Part shown: positions 34,703-47,859 of the stretch, in pieces
Layout: each line of letters starts with the position of its first letter
Numbering within the stretch: position 1 is the stretch's first letter
Assembly: GCF_000004825.1 (NCBI RefSeq)
Contig: NW_008805064.1
Location: 1,984,001 to 2,048,000 of the forward strand
Origin: Heterostelium album PN500
Lineage: Eukaryota > Evosea > Eumycetozoa > Acytosteliales > Acytosteliaceae
DNA length: 64,000 nt
Direction of reading: 5' to 3'
Translations under genes and position numbers: made by a program
Notes under the pieces: model-generated
The model's input: only the letters and a program-made list of their open reading frames with translations
The model's database searches: none
What the model was told of the DNA's origin: nothing

Positions 34703-34722
34703 ATAGAACACCAGTGTTCTAT
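34703..34722. repeat. Short palindrome, 9-bp arms, CA spacer
   Basis: ATAGAACAC and its exact reverse complement GTGTTCTAT are separated by CA. It could be a dimeric-factor site or a cruciform. It lies about 460 bp upstream of the giant gene start. Confidence 0.55.
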
Positions 34723-35130
34723 TTTATTTTATTATAAATAAAATTAGAACCTGGTTGAAAAAATCAATAGAATTTAAATGCAAATCAAATTAAAAGTTTG
34801 GCACTGGTCAATTAAATAAACTAAGAGATCATACCGAATCTCTTTTAGGAAATGATCTTTTTCCTGTTAAACAAAATTGAAAATAAATTTAAAAAAAAAA
34901 AAATTTGCAAAACAAATGAGTTCAATTTAAAATTGTCATACTTGACAAATGGGGGTACCTACCTTCGGATTTATTTTGATCAAATAAATGTGTGTTAAAT
35001 TTAATATCACACCATGTAAATTAAATTAATCAATAAGTTGGTTATTCAATAAAAAGATAGATAGAAATATAATAATAATAAGTAATAATATCACAATAGA
35101 TATTTATTATTACTTATTAATTTTCTTATC

Positions 35131-35166
35131 TAATCTAATCTAATCTAATCTAATCTAATCTAATCT
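35131..35166. repeat. (TAATC)n pentamer array
   Basis: Six to seven perfect TAATC units end about 15 bp before the ATG at 35181, so the array probably lies in the 5' leader or core promoter of the giant gene. Confidence 0.85.
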
Positions 35167-35180
35167 ATACAAATTTAAAA

Positions 35181-38100
35181 ATGATAAATACTTCAAATTC
35201 AATGAATATTGATAATATTAATAATAACAATAACAACTATATCAACAGTAATAATATCTTTAGTTCTATTTTTGAAAATGATAAAGTAAGTAATTTAACA
35301 CATTTGAACATAGTCATACTATATATTTATTAACAACCATTCCATTTCTAATAGATAAATGAAGAATGTATATTGTTGTATGGTCTAGTTTCAAAGGTTG
35401 CAAAGACTATGCCAGTCTCTGGTGTACAGGTAGCACAGAGATCTGTTGGTCAATATCAATACACTCTTAGTATGAGCTTTGATTCAGTTAATCAAACATT
35501 CAAATTGAGTGGACTTAACAGCAGTTCAAATGAGCAACAACAACCACAACAACCATCTTCTGAACAATCCAAGGGATTAGTTGATAAATTGCAATCAGCC
35601 ATCAATCAACTCACCCAAACACTACCAACAACTCTAAAACATGAACAACTACAACTAGAGCAACAACAACAACCTCTAACTGTTACCATTCAGATATTCA
35701 AGAATCACTCTTACTTGGCATCCTACTACAAAGGTATGGCTGTACTCGACCTTGATATAGCGGATCACGATCATCTCTTGGTATCCATACTCTTAAGATA
35801 TTTAATTGCCTTACAATATTCAACCACTTTGAATATTGGTAATAGTAATAATAATAATGGTAGTAATAGTAGTAATATCAATGGCAATCGAGAAGCACTA
35901 CATTCTCTATTGTCATATGTTCAAATCCTACATGATTCCTCTGTGGATTTAGTCAGTCCAATCATCGTCAGTCTCTCAAGCGATTACCATCAACAGTTGG
36001 ACAGTAATCAACTGTTTGTTACTCTTCTAAAGGATTATATTGAATTGAACAATGAATATTCCAATGTCTTGAAAGATGCCATTCTCAAACCTGCTATTTC
36101 CAGTTCAGAGTTGGAGACTTTTCTCTATGAGGAAGATGACAACTCCACTACTACCGCCGACGCCGCCACCGCCGCCACCACCACCACAAACATGAATAGT
36201 AGTGCTATCTCTATAAAGACAAGAGAGGAGTTGATTCAACTGCTAAATAAGAGGGACACAAAGATCTCTTGGTATTTGGGTCAATTGCTTTTCGATCTTC
36301 CGTATCGTCGTGACGACCTCAGACAAGCGTTGTTGATCGACGACACCAAGCAGCGTCGTGATGCAACATTTCAGGTGATTCGTCGATTCGATGCACAGGT
36401 CGAGCGTGACAACGTCGTGCGTGTATCCAACCAGATTCGTGAGCAGTGGCTCAGCGATACCGAGTCGTTCCAACCGACGTTGGTAGTTGGTCGTGAATCA
36501 CGTGCATTCTCCAACCAAGCGACACTGTTTGCCAGCTCCAATTACATACGTATTGATGATGCTATTCGTCAGGTTATCAATCAGCTCGTTCTCACTACCG
36601 GTGAACAGTTTATCCGAGATCAATTCGCTGTGATAAAGATACCGGGTTGGGCAGTTGCCGATATCCAAAAGCTGGCGGATCAGCTTGTCAAATCGACTGT
36701 CCACCTACAGCCTGTTGTTGGTCGTCTACGTGCGTTGGTTGCCAACATCAACGACAATTGGTCGCCATTCACTCAATTCCAAGGTGCTATCCAACATCTT
36801 CGTGAAGTTCTCACCATTGTCACCAATAAGAGTGTAAACTTGGTCGAAGACGCTCAAAAGACAGCGCTGTCAAGACGCTCCGAAGGAATACATCGTCGTT
36901 TGTCTGGCAATAAGGATACCGGTGGAAGTGGAGCTGCTGTCAACAGTGTGTTTATCATCGTTCACAGTGTGCTCGAGTCGATTTATGGCAGAGGAAGCAG
37001 TCAGGTGTGGAGATGTCTCTACGAGTTGGAGTCGTTGATCCAAACGATGCCGTCCGTACCATCTAGTTTCTCCGTTCTCTTACAACGTCCTAGTTTGAGT
37101 GGAAGTGAGAGATTCCGTACGAATGAACTTGAACCAAAGGCGGAGCAGGAGGAAGTCTTGCAAAAGTTGGTGAGAATCGGTGGTGCCAATCTCTACATGT
37201 CGCCTGCCAATGAATGGGTGGAGCAAGCCACCGATATCATCGAAGCGATACCGCTGTTTATCTATGAGCGTTTGATAGAGGTCGATGGTCAGAGTACAAC
37301 GGTGTTTGAGGTCGACCAAGAAGGATTGGAACAGACCATCAGAGGACTGGCCGAGCAGTGGACAAAGAACATTCAACTAACCATACTCTCTGAGCACTGT
37401 TCACTTGCCAGAGAGATCATTGTTGAATCCGATCAGCAGATGTCAGTGAATGTTTCAGAGTTAATGAAACAACAGCAGCAATCTACAAGACATTCGGTGA
37501 TCTGTCAGTTGCTAAAGGATAGAGTTGAAGAGATTGTCAAAGTTGCACATCATCTCGAGTTGCAATACGACAGATTGGCAGAGTCGGTCGAGGATTATAT
37601 TGAAACCTGTTGGAAACAATCGAATTTCATAACTAGAATAGAGTCATTGAAACATCTTTTAACATCCAATAATGAACAACAACAACAACACAACAATCAA
37701 ATGGACAGTTACAAATCAATCTATGAACAATCAATGAAACTTCAAGTCCCACAACAAGATTACGATAGAATTAGATTCATGGCGCTAAAGAAACAGAGAA
37801 GAATGCCAGCATTCCACTTACTAACAACTGAAGCACCGGGACTAGTAGAAGGTTTCATTCAAGCTGTTTTAGAAGAAGAAATGGTAAGAGTTATTCCCAA
37901 TAATATTTGACATGTTTAAATATTTTGTTGACTAATATTATCAATTATTATTACTATAGACATTAAAGAATATTATTGAATACTATAAACATGGTAAAAG
38001 TGTAATGGATAGAATAAAGGAGTATCAAAATGACTTTATTCTCATTGGAAAAAAGGTTATTTCAGAGTTTAACTACCAACCTATACTCGAACAATACCAA

Positions 38101-41100
38101 AATCAATTGAATCTCGATGTTGATAGAGCTGTTCTAAGAGTACTTGGCGATCACATGGTTATTCAACGTCAGGTATCACTTTTGGTTGTTCTCTACGAGA
38201 TTGATAGACTTGAAAAACAACAGACAACAACAGAGTCTTTTTCGTTGACCAACGCAGTACAACAAGAACCATCGTGTGTAACCAGCTATTCAAATAATAC
38301 TGCTTCAACTTTGGATAAACAACAATTGAATCAACAAGCATTGTTGTCGGTATTCCAACAAAATAGAAATGATAAGGAATTCCAAAGAATATCGGGTGCA
38401 CTTCAAGGTCAACTATCGGATATCGAGCGAGTAGTGAATGGTAACGATGTCTACAAGAAGGAATATGATAATTATATTCGTTGTGAACTTAGACAATTGA
38501 CTTTGGATAAGTTACAATTGGATCGACCAGAGTTGGCATTGAAACAACGTGTTGATAAACTCTATAGAAACCGTTCCAGTTTATCAATGACAACTGCACG
38601 TCGTGAGGTAATTGCTACCAACAATCTACATGACCAAATGTCTAACCCGAGATTTGCCTACTCTTGCGGTGTAATGTTCCCGTCGGTCGGCTCGAGCAGT
38701 GGCGATATCCGTCCTACTGGCGCGCGTAAACGTTATCATTTTGTCTATGGCCCAAGTCGTGTCAATCTCGGAAAAGACGAACGTAAATCCGTTGAGATAT
38801 GGCCACAGTTTGTTGGTGTAACCGATCCGCTCTGTGCCAAACACGCACGTGCATTCTATCAGCTGATGAATCACAATCCAATCATTCGTACAACCACTGC
38901 CGCTGAGAATCTAAAGGTCAGTGAAAATCAATGGACTGCACTGGTCCGTTCGATTCGCAATGTTCAAGCGCTATTTGTTGAACGTTTGGGTGTCGGAGAT
39001 ATCGAGGATTTAGCATATCAGTTCAACCAACGTGGAGGCTTGGCTGTTGCCGCTCACAAGGAATCCGAAGGTTACATGAGCGGACCAACAGCAGGATATT
39101 GCATTCCAAAAGATCTGCTCTTCAAACTGTTTGTTGTCACCCACCAAGATTCAAGAAAGCTATCACACGTCGGACTACCAGCACATCTTCACCAATCTAT
39201 TATTCGACTTATGGTTGACGTTGTTGCTGCGCAACCGACATTCACCAGCTCAGGAGAGTGGGAGCGTTGGGCAGCCAAGGAATTCCTCAGTGAAAGTAAA
39301 CTAAAGTCAAGATTCCAATCGGATTCCGACTCTTCTCAAGTGAAAAAGTATTTCCAGCAGTACATTGAGATTACCGGTGGTGTTATCATGCTGCATCTTT
39401 CAAAGCTAACACAGATTCTTGGTGGTGTGGGTGTTCCTTCGCCATTGGTGTCGTGGGGACGTGATCTTCATGCAGCTCTCTGGAGTTCATGGGCAGAGAA
39501 AAAGATTACCCTCGGTGGAGAACAAGTCAATCGTTCCGTTGTCTTCCCGATGACACGTGAAATACCACAATCCGGTAGATTGGCGTCAAAGTTGAATCCA
39601 AACGCCTACTTGCCAACGGAGGAGTCGCTACGTGTGCATATGTTTGGTGTCTACAAAGGAGATGACGACCAGAAACCACCTCCCGATGTCAGATTTGCAT
39701 GGGTAATGAGAGCATTCCTTATTCTATCCGGTCACTACAAAGAGGTTGCAATGTCACTCGACGAAGAAGGACAACTGATTGCCCGACTAAGTTGGGATGG
39801 ATTCCACCCGGACTCCACCGATCCAAAAGATATACAAGTGAGACAATATCTTTCTAATCATTTCCTTGGAATTCCAGATTTTTCCAAAGATACTCCCGAT
39901 CATGTCGATGTCATTGAACGTCTCAAACAGATGTTCCCAAGACATACAACAGTGGGAGACATCACAATTACCGCAGTTCCAGGTGTGGATTCCGAAGATC
40001 TTCTTGGATTCTCTGCAGAGACACTGACACTCCTTGGCGATGAAGCATCGTATGCTCAAGAACTACTGAGAAGTCGTGGTATTTCCATTGACCAAATGAA
40101 AGCAAATGCACAACTCCATAGAAAATTCATTGACGAATGGATTCCGCTATCGAATCTCCCAGCAACAGAGCAAGCCGCGTTGAAGAAAGAGATTGGTGGA
40201 AGAATACATCCACTTGCTCTTCGACTACGTGGTCCTGGAGATAACTTCCTTCGTGATCTTCAAGGACAGGATATTGTCGTATTCTCAATTACACATCCAC
40301 AGTTGCTCGCACTGAATCCTGCTACTCTGAGAGATCTCATGTTGATTGGACGTCCCAACAGTTCTTTGGTTGCTCACGATCATGTTTCACAAGGTCGTCA
40401 TCGTGTTTGGTTTGAACGCGATGTCATGCTTTGGTATGCTGCTTGCCGTGCCATCGATGAGAATGGTCAGCGTCTCAGCAATTGGCGTGAGAGAAGTAGT
40501 CGTGGTCGCCAATCGATCTACAAAGCATTTGGTTGGGGAACCGACCAATACCAACCACTTCTTGGTACCGATCTTCGCCAGGAGGTGGAACGTCAGGAAA
40601 ACAGAGCAATCAAACTATTTGAATTGTTGGACAAGATTGCCAATTCAACTTATATAAACAATACAATTAACATTGATGAATTGGTTAATGAAATCAATAG
40701 AACATTGTTTGGCGTTGGTGTAAACATTAACTTACAATCGATACCACCACTGCATCCCAATCAACTACAGAATGAAATCGATATGTTGGTTCAATATGAA
40801 CAACGTGTACTGCTTGCCAATAGATTTAGAAAACGTGATCTGGTGATAAGAGAATCGTTGGAGAAACTTAGAGATCGTCCCATTGCCAATACTCTCAGTC
40901 CTATTGCTTGGTTGGCAGTCGGTGGCTATCTATTGTTGAATGGACAACCCGCTAGAGTTATCAATCGAACTCTCACCATTGTGAATAGAGCATGTTGTAG
41001 AATCAATTTAACACAAACAGACAACAGCAACATTGACTTTGAGAAGGATCCTCTCATGACCAGTTTACTCACTGCCCAGTTGGCAACCTCAAAGATTCAA

Positions 41101-44100
41101 CTACGTGATCGTAAAGGAAAGATGTTTAGTGTCAAAGCAAGTGAAGAACATGTTGAAACTGCAGTTACCAGACGCAAGGAACTGGAAGCACAATCAAGAA
41201 GAAATGCAATTCTTAAATATAGAGAAGATGGATATCTTTCACTGGGACGTCCACATGCCATCTCACCAACTTCTACTTCATCATCCAACATCTCCAATCT
41301 AAATGGATTGGTAACCCTTATGTTACCACCCATTCATGAGAATCTAAAGAAATTGGTATATCACATTGAAGAATCAACTCCTAATCCCTCTGTCTCTGTT
41401 GAGAGAATCAATGTTACATTGGGACAAACTTATAATCTATGTATTCAAGCTCTGCTACAATTGGTTCACCTCTACAAACCATCGAATCAAGAACAATTGA
41501 ATACATTGATTCTCCAACTAGCTGATCAATCAACGGGCAAAGAGTTGGATCTAAAGTGTTGGGATGATCTAGTTGGTAGCTACGAACAATTCGGTGCATT
41601 CAGTCCTTTGTATGAAGCATACTACCAGCAACAAACTGATAAACAACAACTACTTGGTTTGGTATCAGTCATCTCTCAAGTTATGGCAACGCTTCTACTC
41701 CTAGATAAGATATCATTCTACCTCTCAGTGCCAAGTGAAGACATTGTCGAGAACAATATCTGGCGTAGTCTAGCAGAGTTCTTTGCCAAGACGATCGATG
41801 ATCACTACTCAGAGTACACTCCATGGTTTATGGATCCTAAACGTTATCCACTTTTCAATCAGTATTTCGACGACGTAGGAATTATGAAGCCGGAATACAG
41901 AGAGAGTCAGTATCGTCTATACTGGGAATCACATCGTTCACTCTACAAATTGATTCACTCATTGATTCGTTGCAAGACTTCATTCTCACATGCCAACCAA
42001 CTGTCGCTACTTGGTGATGTATTCATTGGTCCAGTTACTGATTCCGACTGTATCGTTGTCCATGCTATTGGTGCCAGTGCGCCAGAACGATATGAACAAC
42101 TCTGGCGTGCATACAACCAGATGCGTGAGATCTCATTCATTAAAAACGATGGATTCCAAACACCTTTTATCTTTGAATCGATCGATCCAACCGATAAACA
42201 TGGTTTGGATACGCAGTCACATGTTAATCATTGTTTCCTCAGTCCAATTGGAAGAACTCATTATTCACGTGCACTAATGGAAGGACCAACTCTTGGTGAC
42301 AATCTATTCATCACCAGAGATGGAAATATGGTTAACTTGTCCGGTGATGGCAGACAAGTTCTCACCATTCACAACGCCATGTTTTGGATGAACGAACAAC
42401 AATTTAGACACTATCTTTTGACAAGTAGTAGCAGTCGTGGTGATGGAAATCAACCTACCAATGAAACTGTAGATGCCTTTGTCAACAAATCGAAACAGAG
42501 TAAACAACTTGTGGCAAAAGGTATATTAGTGGCAGCAAGATTCAGTCGTCCAGTAGTCATTGGAAGCGCTGTAACTCTTCACCATCATCATCTTGAACCG
42601 CTTCTCTCTAATGCTGGCTACCCAACCACTGACAAGTCACCATTCCTCTATGAAATGACCTATAACAAATCATTGTATCCATTGATATTCAATCCATCTT
42701 CACAAACCAATGTTTTACTACCACCAGAAATCGATTGGTTGCAACTTGAAACCTCAGAGATTCTCAGCAAAAATGATGATGAATCACAAGCCAAACTGGA
42801 AATTCTTGAAAAGATTAGCGCTAGACTTGTTCCATTTGTAAAAGAACATCCGATTATCATTGTTAAGGGGGCTGCGGAATCTGGTGCAAGAAATCTCAGT
42901 CGTTTTGACTTGTTCGATCAAACCACCGGTCAACTGGATCAAGATGCTCTCAACAATGCATCACTTTTCATTTACCACGTCTCGAAAGCACAGAATGTTG
43001 TTATTCAACGCGCCATTATTTCATCACCACTCTTCTGGATGAGTAAGGAAGCAATCGATAGGATGGTAGAACGTCAGATTTCCGATCATGGATTGGCAGT
43101 CGAGTTGAATAGACATCCTAAAGATTCGGTCTATGGAACACTTCGTGTCATCATGTCTACAGGATCGCCATTGGATAGCAATGATTTGGTTGATCCAAAG
43201 AATTGGAGTGCTTCTCACCATATTGCATTGAATAGTTTACAGATCGCTACAAATGTAGGACGTCAAGGATCTCTGGAAATACTAACAACGGAAATGATAC
43301 AACCTGATCTAAGAGCAAACTTTATCGCTGGGCTTGAAGATGCCGGTAGAAATGTTATGGCTGCGATCGCCAAATTCGGACCGGAATACTGGAGCAAACC
43401 AGTTGAACTATTTGGACATACCTTCAAGAGTTATCATGAGAGATTCCCCCATATCAAGGAGAATGACGCCACCGGAATTCCAATTCATTGGCCAAGATAC
43501 TTGATGTTGGACTTCATCCCAGAACCAATTTGGGCAAGAAAAGATAATAATGCACCAATCGATATGAGATTCTCAAGACTTTTAGATATTGTTCCATATC
43601 AGACACACGATGGAAAGCCAGTATTTACATTCAGAGATGAAGCTGACGGCGGACAGGAATTCGAGGCAGTCATCATCGGAATGAACTTTTGGCAATTGGA
43701 ACCCAATGTTGGAATTGGACTTTGGCCAAACTTTTGGAAGAGAGAATTGGAGAATCAAATGAACTTGGTCAAGCACTCTAGACAATCGGAAATCGATTGG
43801 TCGAAAGTTGGTGTCAGTGATAGAATAGTACTATCGAACTTCCTTCATGTCGGTCGTCTATTCCTTGATACACTTCCTAAAGAAGCTATTTTGAATGTTC
43901 AACTTGGTGGATCAAAAGATAATGACAAAGATCATAATGTAGTTGGCAGTGGTCAATCCAAACAATCACCAAGAACATCCACTGCTGCTCCTACTCAACC
44001 AACAACAACAACCACCTCTACAATTATTAACCAACTCAATGAAAATCCAGAGTTAAACAAACTCATAGGTAAATAAAGTCTTTATTTTACATTATTTTTA

Positions 44101-47100
44101 AATCAATTATTGATTTGTTATTTAATTTAGATCAACCACATGAATATTTATTATTTGGTCAATCATTGTTAATGAAAGACAAGTCAATCAAACTATCGGA
44201 TGAGACAAAGAAGAGATTGGTTGAATACACTTTGGATTGTCATTTAAGTAGTAGATTGACTCCCGAAATGGTAATATTGGACAATCTGGACAATGTTGAA
44301 TTTCAAAAGTATTTCCCATATGAAAACACTTGTGCGATTATAACTGGAAAAAAAACGTTGATGTTGAATCATTTCTATCCATTCTTTTTATCGAAAGAAT
44401 CGGTTAATGACACCTTGGACATCAATCTCATTGGTATTCATTATAGTTGGATTGATAATGAAGATATGTTTGGTCTCACCAGGTGTATTGTATTCGATAG
44501 TACCAAACGATTGTTTATTGATTTCCCATTGTCAGTTGAACAATCAAAGAAAATTAGACTTTCTACATGTTTTCTGTTGGAGTTACCGAATGAGGAATTG
44601 AACCAAGAAACCGATTTCCACCAACAGATTTCAATGGAGCTGGAAAAGGATGGTGTTAAAGTGCTGAACGATTTCCAAAAGAGCAACCAACGATGTGATG
44701 ATAAATTCTGGTTACGTTCCAAACTATTGGATGGCTTCATTTCCATTGTAAATTGTAAACCAATACAAACAATATCTATTTCATGTAATGATTGTATTAC
44801 AAATGAAGATGTTGTTGAAAAACTGGATCAACTACAGACAGCGCAACTACCAATTATCATCCAACCAAGATCAAACACAACCGAATCAGAATGCGTTAGA
44901 TACTTTAAAAACAAATCAGAAGATCAATGTGTAAACTACATTTTGGAGTTATTCGATTTTGGATATGACCATGTGTTGGCATCTCAATTTATACAATCTA
45001 TAAAAACAAAAGATGGATGCTCATTCATTGTCAGATTGAATGCTAGTTTGGGTGGTTTGACGACCATAGCAATTGTTAAATCATCGTCTCCAGATGAAAC
45101 AGTCATATCTCCAGGTTTAAGAAAATCCAAATGGGTCAGAGTGGACAGTGTTTTAAATAACTTGGATGGTTTCAAAGTAACTGAACAAGATTGGAAAAAT
45201 TGGTCAGATATTGCACAAACAATATTAGAATCAACAGAACTACAAATTGTTGGAATCGATGTTATTCTTACGAAACAAATCGAAGGCTCTCTGTTAAAGA
45301 TACATCCAGTAGTATTGGAAGTGAATGCACGACCTGGAAGTTTAATTTTCTCTGAGCAATTGGAATTTTCTGGAAACGATGATTTATCATCTAGAATGAC
45401 TACTCCAATCTCCAAACAATTTTGGTATAATGTAGTAAGAAATTCCAGTATGACCATTAACTCATTGCTCAGATCTGTACTTGCCAATGAAAATAGGTTT
45501 GGCAAACTATTGGAACATAGATATACTTTTGGAGGTTTGAATGGCGGTAAAGATTATAAGAACATAAAGGATAGACAAAAGAGTTATACAAACCTTTTGG
45601 AGCAGTCAATAGCCAGTGGGTTCGATAAAGATAAACCTGTTATTTTGACAGCATCCAATGGTAGAGACAGAGTATTTATGGGTCATAGTGATTTTGTTGG
45701 ATTGGGTGGATTCACTATTAATGCAACAACCATCAATGAAATTCTTTGTGTAATGCAACTTAAAGACGATCCAAATCCAAGAGTAATCCTTTCGAATATA
45801 GATAAGCAATTCCAACAACAAAGTTTTACAATTGATGAAATAGATCAACTTTTAAATCAGAATCTTCGTGATGACAAATCTATTCCTACTCTTTGGCCAC
45901 CTCAACATTGGGAGAACTATATCAAATGTTGTTTGGCATATTTATTGGCACCTGCTAATCGTGAGAAATATCCAAATGTCGCCAGAAGTCTAAAAGAATT
46001 GTCAACTCAGAAAAAGTCTATCCTTGCCATGTTTTCAGCGGATGGTTCTCTAGGTCTATCTTGGACTGGTGGAGTCAGCTCGAGTTCCGCCCTAACTGGT
46101 GCATTCAGTATATCTTTAAATCGATTGTTGGGATGGAATTTATCGTTAGAACAACTTGCCGATATTGACTTTGGAGAGTACTATCTTGGAAAGAATGCTG
46201 GATCCTCAGATAAAACATCACAACTCTTCTCGAGAAAAGGGCAAATCTCAGTGATTGGTTCAATTCCAGAGAGGTTTATTAAATGTTTGAAATTTCCAAG
46301 TGAAATAGTTGTTCTTATGGCAGAGAGTCCAATCCCAAGACTATCAACTCAGAAATCGAAACAATGGTTGGATCAACAGATTGCTATTGGCAGCGTCAAA
46401 GGGTGCACAACCGAACAAGTATCAGTATGGGCCAACTCCATTATGAAATCATTTAGTTCCAAAGTATTTGTAGAGTCTGTTAAATTTTTCCAGACATCAA
46501 TCGAATTCAACTTAGAACAATCGATGAAGCAAAGTGGATTGTCTAAAGATGAACTTAATGCTGTTAAATTATCATTGGAAAATGGATTACTCAGAGAATT
46601 GACTGTTGGAGGAAGAATCATTTCATACCTACCTGAATTGGAAAACAAGAGAAAGAGAGCCATTCTCACCTTTAAAATGTTGAAACTGCTACCAGAGGAA
46701 ATTGAAATCGATGGAATCAAACTTTGGATGAGAAAATCAATATTATATGCACTCTCAGAGATTGAAAGAGGATTTGTCTATCAAGAGTTGGTTCAATCAC
46801 TTTCAAGTGGAGCTTTAAATCAGCAACAAAAGAAACTATTTGTTGAGAGATTGATGACCATTGTTAAAAAAGCACATGAAGGTGATAAACAAACAACAGA
46901 CTACAGAAATGGATTTAGTAAGACTGCTTGGGGTGAGATGGAACAATCAAATTACACTGACTTAGCATTTGACAATAATATCAAAACACTTTCAGGTAAA
47001 GATGACAATGATTTTGATGTTGGATTATATTACTACCCAGGTGGCTATCAAAGATCACTCCCAGAGATAGATGAATTAGCTCATTTGATTTCAACTCAAT

Positions 47101-47267
47101 TCAGTGGTACCGCTGCCCTGAGAATTGCTGCTGCTGGATTAGGAGGAAGTGTATGTGTTCACTGTCACATTGACCAACAAAAAGAAGTGAAAGATCTATT
47201 ATCTAAACACAATTATATTGTTAGAGGAGTTGAACCAGCATCACCAAGCTCCGTGATATTTTCATAA
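35181..47267 (+). CDS. Giant multidomain enzyme: two ATP-grasp-like domains plus GHMP-kinase domain
   Basis: Four exons: 35181-35285, 35355-37883, 37960-44068 and 44131-47267, in frame; 3959 residues. Residues 1 to ~2480 match nothing I recognise, apart from a few Gln/Asn-rich inserts in exon 2. The sequence is nevertheless dense, globular and enzyme-like (for example GPTAGYCIPKDLL, RVWFERDVMLWYAACRAI). An ATP-grasp-like domain spans about 2500-2800, from PIIIVKGAAESGARN to GMNFWQLEPNVGIGLW. A second spans about 3150-3320, from LPIIIQPRSN to VVLEVNARPGS, whose E-x-N is the usual metal-binding pair. A GHMP kinase lies at about 3420-3950: GRDRVFMGHSDFVGLGG, the phosphate-loop GLSWTGGVSSSSAL, GSSDKTSQLF and RIAAAGLGGSV. 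Together these suggest carboxylate ligation and small-molecule (possibly sugar) phosphorylation on one chain. Substrates are unknown. Confidence 0.85.
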
Positions 47268-47859
47268 ATTATCAATAAAATTAATTATTCATTATTTCTA
47301 AAAAAAAAAAATATGAGGCAATCTATCATTTCTTGGAAAAGTTATGTACTAACTTCCTTAATTTCAGGTTCTTTTATAAAAGCCACGTGGCTTTTAAAAT
47401 CACTCACAAATAATAATATTCGTAATAAATTTAAACTTGTAAATTTATAATTTATTATTTCATGTTTTATTTACATCAAGAAATTAGTTCATAATATGTA
47501 TTGCTTTTAACCATTGGTAATTTATGAAATTATTAATAATTAATTTCCAGCCATTTGTTTTTTTTTTTCCTAATATGTCCCAACAAAAGTAGAATTGTAC
47601 ATCTTCAAATTATTGACAGCAACACATCAATTAAAAAGAATTGAAAAAGAATATTTAAAATTTTAAAAATATTTAATGGATTTATTACAAGATAATAGTC
47701 TGACCTTTTTAGAGTCAAAATATTTGAAAAAAAGTTTCAAAAGTCAATCAGTGTTTTAAGTTGATTGACTTTTTTTAAAGTGAGAGATCTAGTGGTTTAA
47801 GGTGTTGTGGTTTAGCTATCAGCATGTTGTTGTTAAATTAAGTGAAGTTAACTGAAAAT
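47268..47859. other. Convergent intergenic region
   Basis: About 590 bp between the 3' ends of the giant gene and the SAP-domain gene. It contains the 20-bp CACGTG-centred palindrome at 47377-47396 and no gene. Confidence 0.55.
47377..47396. repeat. 20-bp perfect palindrome with CACGTG core
   Basis: TAAAAGCCACGTGGCTTTTA reads identically on both strands. It is notable for GC content within AT-rich DNA. It could form a 3' UTR hairpin or a bHLH/bZIP-type (E-box/G-box) site. Confidence 0.75.

Larger units (their letters stand above)
33809..35180. other. Divergent intergenic region before the giant gene
   Basis: About 1.37 kb of AT-rich DNA. It contains a 9-bp-arm palindrome (34703-34722) and a TAATC pentamer array just before the giant gene start. 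No other gene was supported. Confidence 0.5.

Noticed and set aside
34703-34722. Resemblance to a steroid-receptor response element
   Set aside because: Spacing differs, and dictyostelids lack such receptors. It is kept only as a palindrome.
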